A DNA stretch of 64,000 nt from Streptomyces spinoverrucosus (lineage in GTDB: Bacteria > Actinomycetota > Actinomycetes > Streptomycetales > Streptomycetaceae), in the NCBI RefSeq assembly GCF_015712165.1, contig NZ_JADPZX010000001.1, positions 992,001 to 1,056,000 on the forward strand, written 5' to 3'. Both the position numbers and the translations under genes were made by a program. The first letter of the stretch is position 1. Every line of letters begins with the position of its first letter. Under the pieces are notes generated by a model. That model did no database searches. It was not told where the DNA came from and saw only the letters and a program-made list of their open reading frames with translations. Below, piece after piece: positions 49,477-58,687 of the stretch.

Positions 49477-50706
49477 GTGCCCGACGATCGACGAGCACGA
49501 CAGCGCGCGGGAACCGGGGTCGGACTGCTGCTGACCCTGGTTCTCGCAGCCGTGCTGCTCTCCGCACTCCCGGACGGCGAGGGGGAGGGCGGCGGCGCGT
49601 GCACGAGCCGTAAGGTCGCCTCCTGGTCGGCCGCTCACGCGCTCACCGGCGAGTTCGCCCGCTACGGCGACGACGCCGGCCGCACCGACGACTGGACCGG
49701 CGGCGACGGCACGCACTCGCTGAAGCTGCCGGACGGCCGGGTGCTGTGGCTGTTCTCCGACACCTTCCTCGGCCCCGTGCACCCCCCGCCCAACCCGTCC
49801 GGCGAGTCGTACGCCTGGCGCGATGCCACCGCCCCGATGGTGCGCAACTCGGCGGTGGTGATGTCCGGGGGCCGCCTGCGCACGACGCTCCCCGCACCCC
49901 TCTTCCCCGACCCGGCGGCCGGGCAGTGGCGCTGGCCCGTCGCGGCCCGGGTCGAGCCACGCGCGCCCGGCTCGTCGGAGCAGGTCGTGCGGGTGCTGCT
50001 GTGGACACGCGCGGCCGGCCAGTCGCCGTGGATCTACGGCGTCCCGCTCGCCACCGAGGTCGCCACGCTCTCCCTGCCGCAGCTGCGGGTCGAGTCCGTC
50101 ACCAAGGTGTTCGACCAGCGGTCGGTGCCGGATCCGTCCCGGCGGGTGCTGTTCGGTACGACGCTGGTGGCCGAGGACGGCTGGACGTACGTCTTCGGCG
50201 GCGACGACGGGCAGGCCGTGTCCCGCCCGGCCTCGTCGGCGTATGTGGCGCGGGTGCCGGACGGCGGGCTCGCGGATCCGGCCGCCTGGGAGTACTGGAA
50301 CGGCTCTGCGTGGGTCACCGGCACCCGTCCGGCCGCGGTGCTCGGCGACGAGCGGCGCACCGGGGTGGGCAGCGCGTTCTCGGTGGTGCGGGACGGGGAC
50401 ACGTACGTGCTGTTCACGATGGCGGCGGGTGCCGCCGGGCTGAGCACGGTGACGTCGTACTGGGCGTGCTCGCCCACCGGGCCCTGGCACGGGCCGACAC
50501 GCGGCTTCAGCCCGCCGCTGCCGTCGGGCGGGGTCGCCGCGTACAACCCGCAGGCGCACCCGGACGTGGGCGGCGACGGGCGCCTGGTCCTCAGCTACGA
50601 CGTCAACTGGCTGGGGGAGACGACGGGTGCGGCGGCGGCAGTCAGCCGGAACGTGACCCTGTACCGACCGCGGTTCGTGACCCTGAGGCTGAAGCCGGCC
50701 GAGTGA
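49477..50706 (+). CDS. Membrane-anchored or secreted DUF4185-type beta-propeller protein
   Basis: A 409-residue protein with a basic N-terminus and one hydrophobic helix (GLLLTLVLAAVLLSALP, about residues 15-32), then a Cys-containing exported region. The body resembles DUF4185, a propeller related to glycoside hydrolase folds: GDGTHSLKLPDGRVLWLFSDT, MVRNSAVVM, VLFGTTLVAEDGWTYVFGGD and YNPQAHPDV. The GTG at 49477 is the only reasonable start, 11 bases after the sialidase stop, though GGAG sits too close for a good ribosome site, so coupling to the sialidase is likely. It may act on a glycan beside the sialidase. The last 65 bases overlap the convergent SBF gene. Confidence 0.72.
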   Translation: MPDDRRARQRAGTGVGLLLTLVLAAVLLSALPDGEGEGGGACTSRKVASWSAAHALTGEFARYGDDAGRTDDWTGGDGTHSLKLPDGRVLWLFSDTFLGPVHPPPNPSGESYAWRDATAPMVRNSAVVMSGGRLRTTLPAPLFPDPAAGQWRWPVAARVEPRAPGSSEQVVRVLLWTRAAGQSPWIYGVPLATEVATLSLPQLRVESVTKVFDQRSVPDPSRRVLFGTTLVAEDGWTYVFGGDDGQAVSRPASSAYVARVPDGGLADPAAWEYWNGSAWVTGTRPAAVLGDERRTGVGSAFSVVRDGDTYVLFTMAAGAAGLSTVTSYWACSPTGPWHGPTRGFSPPLPSGGVAAYNPQAHPDVGGDGRLVLSYDVNWLGETTGAAAAVSRNVTLYRPRFVTLRLKPAE

Positions 50707-51682
50707 CCTCTTCGCGCGGGTCGTGGGAGCGGCGCTTGGCGATCACCGCGCACACCATCAGCTGCATCTGGTGGAAGAGCATCAGCGGCAGCACGGCCAG
50801 CGAGGCCTGCGCGCCGAACAGCACACTCGCCATCGGCAGGCCGGAGGCCAGCGACTTCTTCGACCCGGCGAACTGGATGGCGATGCGGTCCTCCCGGTTG
50901 AAACCGAGTGCCTTGGCGCCGTACCAGGTCAGGGCGAGCATCACGGCGAGCAGCACCGCCTCCACGGCGAGCAGCCCGGCCAGCCGGACGGGGCTGACCT
51001 GGTGCCAGACGCCGTGGACCATGCCCTCGCTGAACGCGGTGTACACGACGAGGAGGATCGAGCCTCGGTCGACGTATCCGAGGCCCTTCTTGTGGCGGGC
51101 GACGAAACCGCCGATCCAGCGCCGCAGCAGCTGCCCGGCGAGGAACGGCACCAGCAGTTGCAGCACGATCTTGATGATCGAGTCGGCGTTGAACCCGCCC
51201 GCACCGCTGCCCAGCAGCGACGCGGCGAGCAGCGGGGTGATGACGATGCCCGCGAGGGAGGAGAAGGAGCCGGCGCAGATCGCGGCGGGCACGTTGCCGC
51301 GGGCGATCGAGGTGAACGCGATCGACGACTGGATGGTCGACGGGACCAGGGTGAGGAAGAGCAGGCCGGCCCACAGGGAGTGGGTCAGGAACACCGGGAC
51401 CAGTCCGCGGGCGGCCAGTCCGAGCAGCGGGAAGACGACGAAGGTGCAGGCCAGGACGGTGACGTGGAGCCGCCAGTGCCTGAGTCCGTCCAGCGCCTCG
51501 CGGGTGGACAGGCGGGCGCCGTAGAGGAAGAAGAGGAAGGCGATCGCCGCGGTGGAGGCGCCGGAGGCCACGTCGGCGGCCGTACCCCGGGCCGGGAGGA
51601 GCGCCGCGAGGCCCACCGTCCCGAGCAACAGCAGGATGTACGGGTCGATCGGCATCCAGGACGGCGGGCGCAGGCGTTTCAC
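50642..51682 (-). CDS. Bile acid:sodium symporter (SBF-like) family transporter
   Basis: A 346-residue polytopic membrane protein with about ten helices, of the SBF-like group. Typical tracts are YILLLLGTVGLAALLPARG, FLFFLYGARLS, LTLVPSTIQSSIAFTSIARGN (the crossover helix) and QFAGSKKSLASGLPMA with VLPLMLFHQMQLMVCAVIA at the end. Substrate unknown; members carry organic anions. It is divergent from the LysR gene, a common pairing for substrate-induced uptake. Its 3' end runs antisense through the last 65 bases of the DUF4185 gene. Confidence 0.9.
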   Translation of the reverse strand: MKRLRPPSWMPIDPYILLLLGTVGLAALLPARGTAADVASGASTAAIAFLFFLYGARLSTREALDGLRHWRLHVTVLACTFVVFPLLGLAARGLVPVFLTHSLWAGLLFLTLVPSTIQSSIAFTSIARGNVPAAICAGSFSSLAGIVITPLLAASLLGSGAGGFNADSIIKIVLQLLVPFLAGQLLRRWIGGFVARHKKGLGYVDRGSILLVVYTAFSEGMVHGVWHQVSPVRLAGLLAVEAVLLAVMLALTWYGAKALGFNREDRIAIQFAGSKKSLASGLPMASVLFGAQASLAVLPLMLFHQMQLMVCAVIAKRRSHDPREEVTRPASASGSRTAVGTGSRSG

Positions 51683-51828
51683 GGTGCTCCACTTGCTTGA
51701 ACATGAGGCTTGGATCTGAGGGCCGGTACGGGCTCACGGGTCCCCGCTCCATCTTGCGCCCTCACCCGCCGATCGTGAATCCGGCATACCACTCTGACTG
51801 TCATCACGGATCGCGATAACCTGCCCGT

Positions 51829-52692
51829 GTGTACGACCCCTCCCACCTGCGCACGTTCCTGGCCGTCGCCCAGACGCTGAGCTTCACGCAGGCCGCGCGG
51901 CGGCTCGGGCTGCGCCAGTCGACGGTCAGCCAGCACGTACGGCGGCTGGAGGACGTCACCGGACGCCAGCTGTTCAGCCGGGACACGCACTCCGTGGAGC
52001 TGACGGAGGACGGCGAAGCGATGCTGGGTTTCGCGCGCCGGATCCTGGCGGTGCACGAGCAGGCCACGGCGTTCTTCGCCGGCACCCGGCTGCGCGGCCG
52101 GCTCCGCTTCGGCGCCTCGGAGGACTTCGTGCTGACCCGGCTCCCGGAGATCCTGGAGGGCTTCCGCCACGACCACCCGGAGGTCGACCTGGAGCTCACG
52201 GTCGAGCTGTCCGGCACCCTGCACGAACACCTGGCCGCCGGAAAGCTGGACCTGGTCCTGGCGAAACGGCGCCCCGAGGACCCGCGCGGCGAACTGGTCT
52301 GGCACGACCGACTGGTGTGGATCGGCGCGGAACGCCTCCGCCTCGACCCCGACCGCCCGGTCCCGCTGATCGTCTATCCGCCACCGGGGATCACTCGCGC
52401 CCTCGCCCTGGAGGCCCTCGAACGCCAGGGCCGCGAGTGGCGCATCGCCTGCACCAGCGGCAGCCTCAACGGCCTCGTCGCCGCCGCCCGCGCGGGCCTC
52501 GGCGTGATGGCCCACTCCCGGGGCTTCGTCCCCCCGGGTCTGATCCGCGTCCCGGACCGCTTCGGCCTCCCCGAACTCGGCAAGGTCGACTTCGTCCTGG
52601 TCCACGGCCGCCGCCGCACCGGGGCCCAGGGCCCGGCGGACGCTTTGGCGGCGGCGATCCTGGCGGCGGGCGACCGGCTGCACCGGCGCTGA
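51829..52692 (+). CDS. LysR-family transcriptional regulator
   Basis: A 287-residue LysR protein. The N-terminal helix-turn-helix reads LRTFLAVAQTLSFTQAARRLGLRQSTVSQHVRRLE (in part), followed by GRQLFSRDTHSVELTEDGE. The effector domain starts at RLRFGASEDFVLTRLPEIL and ends with GLGVMAHSRGFVPPGL. It diverges from the SBF transporter gene and probably controls it. The start is a GTG right at the first residue of the family domain (YDPSHLRTFL); no strong ribosome-binding site is seen. Confidence 0.92.
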   Translation: MYDPSHLRTFLAVAQTLSFTQAARRLGLRQSTVSQHVRRLEDVTGRQLFSRDTHSVELTEDGEAMLGFARRILAVHEQATAFFAGTRLRGRLRFGASEDFVLTRLPEILEGFRHDHPEVDLELTVELSGTLHEHLAAGKLDLVLAKRRPEDPRGELVWHDRLVWIGAERLRLDPDRPVPLIVYPPPGITRALALEALERQGREWRIACTSGSLNGLVAAARAGLGVMAHSRGFVPPGLIRVPDRFGLPELGKVDFVLVHGRRRTGAQGPADALAAAILAAGDRLHRR

Positions 52693-52925
52693 CCACGCCG
52701 GCGACCGCGTCGTACAGATTCGGTGGAGATTACGCCGCCGAAACTTACTCCACCGTCAGGAATCTGTCCGACCCTTCCCCATGTGCACGCATTTTCCACG
52801 GCTGACCAGCGCGTACCTGAGCGCCGCTCCGCTTTCGCACCCCTCCCGTCACGACGGGCCGTGGGGTAGCTTTCACGGCCTGTGCGGGCGTCACAGGGAA
52901 CCGTCACAGAGAGCGGGGAACGGGT

Positions 52926-54752
52926 TTGCGCGAGTTCAGCAATCCTCCGTTGGCGTTGGCACCCCCGGTGGGCGGTCTGGCCGACGTCGTCTTCGAGCAC
53001 GCCCAGGACGACCCCCTGCACATCGCGCTCGGCCGCAAGGACGACGCCGGGCGCTGGCGGGACGTGACCAGCGCCGAGTTCCGCGACGAGGTGCTCGCCC
53101 TCGCCAAGGGCCTGCTCGCCGAGGGCATCCGGTTCGGCGACCGGGTCGCCATCATGTCCCGCACCCGCTACGAGTGGACGCTGTTCGACTTCGCGCTGTG
53201 GACGATCGGCGCCCAGGTGGTGCCCATCTACCCGACCTCCTCGGCCGAGCAGTGCTACTGGATGCTGTACGACGCGGAGGTGACGGCCGCGATCGTGGAG
53301 CACGAGGACCACTCGATGACCATCGCCACCGTCATCGACCGGCTGCCGAGGCTGCGCCGGCTGTGGCAGCTGGACGCGGGCGCGGTCCAGGAGCTGTACG
53401 ACGCCGGCGCCCACCTCGACGACGAGGTGGTGCACCGGCACCGCAAGGCGGTCACTCCGGACACGGTGGCGACCGTCATCTACACCTCAGGGACGACCGG
53501 CCGGCCCAAGGGCTGTGTCATCTCGCACGGCAACTTCATGTACGAGGCGGACACCGTCATCGAGCGCTGGGAGCCGGTGTTCCACTCGAAGAAGGGCGAC
53601 GAGGCGGCGACCCTGCTCTTCCTGCCGCTCGCGCACGTGTTCGGCCGGATGGTGGAGGTGGCCGCGATCCGCGGCAAGGTGCGCTTCGGCCACCAGCCGC
53701 AGCTCAACGCGGCCGCCCTGCTGCCCGACCTGGCCGCCTTCAAACCGACCTTCTTCCTGGCCGTGCCGTACATCTTCGAGAAGGTCTTCAACGCGGCCCG
53801 GCGCAAGGCCGAGCGGGAGGGCAAGGCGGGGCCCTTCGGGAAGGCCGTGGACATCGCCGTGCGGTACGCGGACGCGGTGGAGGCGAAGGCGTGGGGCGTC
53901 GGGCCCGGCCCGTCGACCGCGCTGCGCATGCAGCACCAGCTGTTCGACAAGCTCGTCTACTCCAAGGTGCGCGAGGCGATGGGTGGCCGGGTCCGGCACG
54001 CCATGTCCGGCGGCTCGGCGATGGACCGGCGGCTCGGCCTGTTCTTCGCGGGCGCGGGCGTGCAGATCTACGAGGGGTACGGCCTGACCGAGTCCACGGC
54101 GGCCGCGACGGCCAACCCGCCCGAGCGCACCCGCTACGGCACGGTCGGGCAGCCCATCCCCGGTGTCGCCGTGCACATCGCCGACGACGGCGAGATCTGG
54201 CTGCGCGGCGGCAACGTTTTCCAGGGCTACCTCAACAACCCCAAGGCCACCGACGAGACCCTGCACGACGGCTGGCTGGCCACCGGCGACCTGGGCTCCC
54301 TCGACGAGGACGGCTACCTCACCATCACCGGCCGCAAGAAGGAGATCCTGGTCACGTCGGGCGGCAAGAGCGTGGCTCCGGGGCTCCTGGAGGAACGCGT
54401 ACGGGACCACCCGCTGGTCGCCCAGTGCATCCTGGTCGGCAACGACCGCCCGTACGTCGCCGCCCTGGTCACGCTCGACCAGGAGGCCGTCGAGCACTGG
54501 CTCCAGATGCGCAAGAAGCCCCGGCTCACCCCCGCCGAGCTGGTGCGCGACCCGGACCTGGAGACCGAGGTACGCAGGGCGGTGGTCGCCGCGAACACGC
54601 TCGTCTCCCAGGCCGAGTCGATCCGCACCTTCCGCATCCTGGCGCAGCCGTTCACCGAGGAGCACGGGCTGCTCACGCCGTCGCTGAAGCTGAAGCGGAA
54701 GGCGATCGAGAACGCCTACGCCCAGGAGGTCGAGGCGCTGTACCGGACGTAA
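52926..54752 (+). CDS. Long-chain fatty acid-CoA ligase (AMP-forming)
   Basis: A 608-residue AMP-dependent acyl-CoA synthetase of the FadD15-like group. Motifs are the P-loop YTSGTTGRPKGCVISHGN (near residue 190), FLPLAHVFGRM, the GYGLTESTAAATANPP tract (near residue 385), TGDLGSLDEDGYLTITGRKKE and the final Lys in LTPSLKLKRKAIEN, which makes the adenylate. The start is a TTG at 52926 with GGGGAACGGG upstream; it yields MREFSNPPLAL, the usual opening of the group. It stands alone. A perfect 20-bp duplication spans its stop codon. Confidence 0.92.
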   Translation: MREFSNPPLALAPPVGGLADVVFEHAQDDPLHIALGRKDDAGRWRDVTSAEFRDEVLALAKGLLAEGIRFGDRVAIMSRTRYEWTLFDFALWTIGAQVVPIYPTSSAEQCYWMLYDAEVTAAIVEHEDHSMTIATVIDRLPRLRRLWQLDAGAVQELYDAGAHLDDEVVHRHRKAVTPDTVATVIYTSGTTGRPKGCVISHGNFMYEADTVIERWEPVFHSKKGDEAATLLFLPLAHVFGRMVEVAAIRGKVRFGHQPQLNAAALLPDLAAFKPTFFLAVPYIFEKVFNAARRKAEREGKAGPFGKAVDIAVRYADAVEAKAWGVGPGPSTALRMQHQLFDKLVYSKVREAMGGRVRHAMSGGSAMDRRLGLFFAGAGVQIYEGYGLTESTAAATANPPERTRYGTVGQPIPGVAVHIADDGEIWLRGGNVFQGYLNNPKATDETLHDGWLATGDLGSLDEDGYLTITGRKKEILVTSGGKSVAPGLLEERVRDHPLVAQCILVGNDRPYVAALVTLDQEAVEHWLQMRKKPRLTPAELVRDPDLETEVRRAVVAANTLVSQAESIRTFRILAQPFTEEHGLLTPSLKLKRKAIENAYAQEVEALYRT

Positions 54753-54775
54753 GGCCGCTGTACCGGACGTAAGGC
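54736..54775. repeat. Perfect tandem 20-mer across the acyl-CoA ligase stop
   Basis: CGCTGTACCGGACGTAAGGC occurs twice head to tail (54736-54755 and 54756-54775). The first copy holds the last codons and the TAA stop; the second copy is untranslated. It looks like a recent slip or duplication. Confidence 0.95.
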
Positions 54776-54870
54776 CGCTTCCGGCCCATTTTCCGGTCAG
54801 GAATGCATCCGGGCCCGTGATCGTTGACGATAGGAGTACCACCTGACGACAAGCGAAGGATCAAGAGCTC

Positions 54871-55707
54871 GTGAGCAGCAAGGTCCCCCCGATCATCCTC
54901 AACAACGGCGTCGAGATGCCCCAGCTGGGCTTCGGCGTGTGGCAGGTGCCGGACGACGAGGCGGAGCGGGCGGTCGCCACGGCGCTGGAGGCCGGGTACC
55001 GCAGCATCGACACAGCGGCGATCTACGGCAACGAAGAGGGCACCGGCAAGGCCATCGCCGCGTCCGGAGTCCCGCGCGAGGAGCTTTTCGTCACCACCAA
55101 GCTCTGGAACAGCGACCAGGGGTACGACTCCACCCTCCGCGCCTTCGACGTCTCCCTCGACAAGCTCGGCCTGGACTACGTGGACCTGTACCTGATCCAC
55201 TGGCCGAGCCCGGCGAAGGGCAAGTACGTCGACACCTACAAGGCGTTCGAGAAGCTGCACTCCGACGGCCGGATCAAGGCGATCGGCGTCTCCAACTTCC
55301 TGACGGAGCACCTTGAGCGGCTGATCGCCGAGACGTCCGTCATCCCGGCCGTCAACCAGATCGAGCTGCACCCGCACCTGCAGCAGCACGCCGCCCGGGA
55401 GTTCCACGCGGAGCAGGGCATCGCCACCGAGGCCTGGTCGCCGCTGGGCTCGGGCAAGGGCCTGCTGGAAGTCCCGGCGATCGTCGCCATCGCCCAGAAG
55501 CACAACCGCACGCCCGCCCAGGTCGTGCTGCGCTGGCACCTCCAGCTCGGCAACGTGGTGATCCCCAAGTCCGTGACGCCGTCCCGGATCAAGGAGAACA
55601 TCGACGTCTTCGACTTCAGCCTGGACACCGAGGACCTCGCGGCGATCAGCGCCCTGAACGAGGACCGCCGCCTCGGCCCGGACCCGGCCACGTTCGAGAT
55701 GGGCTGA
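54871..55707 (+). CDS. Aldo/keto reductase (2,5-diketo-D-gluconate reductase type)
   Basis: A 278-residue NADPH-dependent carbonyl reductase. The catalytic tetrad is visible: Asp in RSIDTAAIYGNEEG (near residue 46), the Tyr of the same stretch, Lys in VTTKLWNSD (near residue 76) and His in YLIHWPSP (near residue 110). GVSNFL, NQIELHPHLQQ and IPKSVTPSRIKENI (cofactor phosphate) complete the pattern. The GTG at 54871 is 118 bases after the preceding stop. A hairpin at 55742-55771 follows. Substrate unknown. Confidence 0.93.
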   Translation: MSSKVPPIILNNGVEMPQLGFGVWQVPDDEAERAVATALEAGYRSIDTAAIYGNEEGTGKAIAASGVPREELFVTTKLWNSDQGYDSTLRAFDVSLDKLGLDYVDLYLIHWPSPAKGKYVDTYKAFEKLHSDGRIKAIGVSNFLTEHLERLIAETSVIPAVNQIELHPHLQQHAAREFHAEQGIATEAWSPLGSGKGLLEVPAIVAIAQKHNRTPAQVVLRWHLQLGNVVIPKSVTPSRIKENIDVFDFSLDTEDLAAISALNEDRRLGPDPATFEMG

Positions 55708-55741
55708 CCTCAAGGTCGTACACCTGAAGGTCCTTCGAGGG

Positions 55742-55771
55742 CGCCCCGGGATCCACAGCGGTCCCGGGGCG
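55742..55771 (+). terminator. 10-bp GC hairpin after the aldo/keto reductase gene
   Basis: CGCCCCGGGA (55742-55751) pairs perfectly with TCCCGGGGCG (55762-55771), followed by TTCG. It is 35 bases past the stop and fits a terminator. Confidence 0.7.
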
Positions 55772-55784
55772 TTCGCATGCGTGC

Positions 55785-55844
55785 CAGGTCCAGGTCCGTG
55801 TCCAGGTCCATGTCCAGGTTCAGGTTCAGGTCCACGTCAAGGTC
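55785..55844. repeat. Ten imperfect CAGGTC hexamer repeats
   Basis: Ten consecutive hexamers close to CAGGTC (five exact; variants CGTGTC, CATGTC, CAGGTT twice, CACGTC, AAGGTC, counted by eye). They lie between the reductase terminator and the WD40-like fragment, whose stop falls in the last units. Confidence 0.85.
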
Positions 55845-56217
55845 CGCAGACGTCCCGGTACGGCACGGACGGCACATACCTCCGCCACTCGGCCTCGGTG
55901 AGCCCGCCGCCCGCCCGGGCGCACAGGGCGTCGGCGGCCCGGTCGGGCCTCATCTCCCGTGGCCGGGCGGCCAGATGGGGTGTGGCGATGCTCAACCGGC
56001 CACCGCTCCCGCTGAACTCCAGCCGCAGCACGGGCCCGTCCCCGACCGGCAGCACAGCGGCCGGCAGCCCCGGTGCCGCCGTCTCCCACACCCGTACCGA
56101 TCCGTCGGACCCGCTCACGGCGAGCAGCGCGCCGTCCGCCGAGAACGCCAGGACCGGCCCGTCGATCGCCGGGTCGACCGCCCGCAGGACGGCGATCCAG
56201 TCCTCAAGGCCCGTCAC
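55837..56217 (-). pseudogene. WD40-repeat protein C-terminal fragment
   Basis: A 126-residue frame with one recognisable WD40 blade (PVLAFSADGALLAVSGSDGSVRVWE, in part) followed by the tail AGGGLTEAEWRRYVPSVPYRDVC. This tail is typical of the end of large actinobacterial WD40 proteins, which normally have six or seven blades and an N-terminal effector domain. Everything before the last blade is missing. A GTG opens the frame, but it may be a decayed remnant and not an active gene. It converges with nothing and lies head to head with the damaged glycosyltransferase-like gene. Confidence 0.6.
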
Positions 56218-56221
56218 ACGC

Positions 56222-57635
56222 GTACCGGTTCACGAGCCCCCGCCCCGTCCGCGCGGACACGCCGTCGTCCTCGTCCCCGTCGCCGTTTCCCTCGCCCTGG
56301 GGCTGTGGGGCGTACGGCGTGGCGGCAGCACGTGGCGGGACGAGGCGGTCACGTACGACATGGCCCGGCGAACCCTGCCGGAGCTGTGGGCGACGCTTGC
56401 CCGGGCGGACGCCGTGCACGGCCTGCACTACCTGCTGATGCACGGCCTGTTCCGGCTCTTCGGCGACGCGGATCCGCTGCTGGTGCTCCGGCTGCCGTCG
56501 GTGCTGGCGGCCGCCGCGGCCTGTGGCACGCTGGCGCTGCTCGGCCACCGCCTCGCGGGTCCGCGCGCCGGGCTGCTGTCCGGGGTGGTGTTCGCGTTGC
56601 TGCCGCCGGTGCAGCGGTACGCGCAGGAGGGGCGTTCGTACGCGCTGGTGTGCGCGCTGGTGATCTGGGCGACCTACCTCCTCGTCCGGGCCGTGGCGAC
56701 CGGAACACGCCGGGCCTGGGCCGGGTACGGGGCGGTCGTGCTGGGCGCGTGCCTGCTGCACGAGTTCGCCGTACTGGCCCTGGTCGCGCACGCCGTGGCG
56801 GTGCCGGTCGCGCGGCGCCGGGCCTGGCTGCGGGCCGCCGTGCCGGTCTGCGCGGCGGTCGCGCCGCTCGCCGTGTTCAGCGCGGGCCAGTCGGCCCAAG
56901 TGGCGTGGATCGGCGACCTCGAGGTCGGTGCCGTCGCGAGCTTCGCCGGGGTGACCGTGCTCGGCGTGTGCTGCGCCGTACTACTGCGCGGAGGTCGTGG
57001 GCCGATACGACTGCCGGTGCCGGCGTTGGCGCTGCTGGTGCTGCCCGCGCTGGCTGCTGATGCTGGTGTCACTGGTCAAGCCGCTGTACGTGGACCGCTA
57101 CGTGCTCTACGGCCACGCGGGCACCGCCCTGCTGGTCGGCGCCGCCCTGGACCGGCTGGGGCGGGCCCGGGCCGCCGCGCTGCTCGCCGCCGCGGCCGCC
57201 GTCCTCGCGCTGCTGCCCTACTCGGTGCATCTGCGCACGCCGGCCAGCCGCCTCGACGACCTCACCGCCATCGCACAGGCGGTGCGCGAGGCCGGGCGCG
57301 ACGCCGACGGCGTCCTCTATCTGCCGGGGCGACGGAGGGTGTGGTCGCTGTCGGACCCGGCGGCCGTGCGCGCGCTGCGGGACATCGCCCTGGACCGCAC
57401 CCCGGCCGCCTCGCACACGCTGTACGGCACCGAGGTGCCCGCGCACGTCGTGCGGGCCCGGATGCTGGCGACGCCGCGCATCGTCGCCGTCGGCGACCCG
57501 CCCGGGCAGCCGCTGGACCGGACCGAGGCGGAGCTGGTCAAACGGCGGGTGCTGGACGCGTACTTCGAGGAGTGCCGGGCCTGGCAGGTGCAGGGGGCAC
57601 GGATCGCGGTGTACGCGCGCCCGGGTCGCTGCTGA
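56222..57635 (+). pseudogene. Frameshifted membrane glycosyltransferase (GT39/ArnT-like)
   Basis: Two frames make up one membrane protein. Up to about 57050 the frame encodes VSLALGLWGVRRGG, STWRDEAVTYDMARR, HGLHYLLMHGLFRLFGDADP and LAGPRAGLLSGVVFALLPPV. These are landmarks of dolichyl-phosphate-mannose-type GT39 proteins, including the D-E loop acid. From about 57055 the continuation, LMLVSLVKPLYVDRYVLYG, is in the next frame and runs to 57635. One extra base within 57045-57060 would explain it. No ATG/GTG start is found in frame before 56222 that fits the domain. It is either a sequencing artefact or a broken gene. Confidence 0.7.
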
Positions 57636-57645
57636 GGCAAGGCGC

Positions 57646-58551
57646 CTACAGCGCCCTGGTCGCGGTGTGCACCGTCTGCGCCGCCAGCAGGAAGAGGTCC
57701 GGGCGGTGGTGGACGCTCGCCTTGTCGTCGGGGTCGAGGAGGCGGTCGAGGGTGTCGCGGTCGGTGGTGTCGAGGCGTTCGGCGAGGGCGTCGCGGGTGC
57801 GGGTGAGGGTGGCGGCGATGTAGGCGCGGGCCCTTTCGGGGGCCGGGGCGGGCAGGTCGAGCAGGAAGCTGCGGGTGCGTGTGTGGGTCAGGCCGGCGGC
57901 GGTCAGCAGCGCCGGCCAGTCCTCCGTCTCGTCGACCGTGCCGGGCAGCCCCGCGCGCATCTCGGTGAACCACTCCTCCTCGATCGCGTTCAGCCGGGCC
58001 TGGAGCCCCGGGCGGCCGATGCCGATGTCGCGCGGCAGGAACCGCGTGGGCAGGCCGCCCTCCATGATCGCCAGCGTGCCGCCGGGTGCCAGCCGCTCGG
58101 CGAACGCGGCGAGGGCGGCGCGCTGGTCGCCGAGGTGGTGCAGGCTGCGGCTGGCCCAGAGCAGGTCGGCGGGGTAGTCGAGGTCGCCGAGCACGTCGGG
58201 CAGCTCACCGGCGAGGGTGCTGAACCGGTCGGCGAGGCCGAGGCGGGCGGCGCGGTCGCGGGCCCGGGCGAGGAGCGGCTCGGAGCCGTCGACGGCGACG
58301 ATCCGGGCGCCCGGGAAGGTCTCGGCGAGCAGACAGGACACGACGCCGGGTCCGCTGCCCGCGTCGACGACCAAGCCCGGGTCGGTCTGCTGCTTCGCCA
58401 GCCAGGCCAGGGCCCGCTCGTACAGGGACGAGTACAGCTCCGCGCCCGCCTCCAGCAGCGGGGCCATCTCGGTCCAGTCGATCTCGGCGTGGTCGTGGTG
58501 GTGACCGTGCCGGTGCTCCTGCTGGTGGGCGTGGTGGTGGTCGTGCGCCAT
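57646..58551 (-). CDS. Class I SAM-dependent methyltransferase with His-rich N-terminus
   Basis: A 301-residue methyltransferase. The N-terminal 22 residues (MAHDHHHAHQQEHRHGHHHD) are nearly half histidine, followed by the Rossmann-like domain with motif I VVDAGSGPGVVSCLLAE (near residue 61), IVAVDGSEPLLARAR, LLWASRSLHHLGDQ and the post-motif GGTLAIMEGG. The His run could bind nickel, zinc or cobalt. It converges on the damaged glycosyltransferase gene with a 10-base gap and diverges from the PhyH-like gene. Substrate unknown. Confidence 0.88.
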   Translation of the reverse strand: MAHDHHHAHQQEHRHGHHHDHAEIDWTEMAPLLEAGAELYSSLYERALAWLAKQQTDPGLVVDAGSGPGVVSCLLAETFPGARIVAVDGSEPLLARARDRAARLGLADRFSTLAGELPDVLGDLDYPADLLWASRSLHHLGDQRAALAAFAERLAPGGTLAIMEGGLPTRFLPRDIGIGRPGLQARLNAIEEEWFTEMRAGLPGTVDETEDWPALLTAAGLTHTRTRSFLLDLPAPAPERARAYIAATLTRTRDALAERLDTTDRDTLDRLLDPDDKASVHHRPDLFLLAAQTVHTATRAL

Positions 58552-58687
58552 GGGTCAGCCTCTCCTCCGTGTGCCGCCAGCGTGCGACGGCGCACGGGGA
58601 CGGTGCAAGAGACGTTGCCGAAGCGGCAAAACGCGGGCCGTGGAAAATCGGATGCCCGGAACCGGCCCACTCCCCCACGATGACCCC

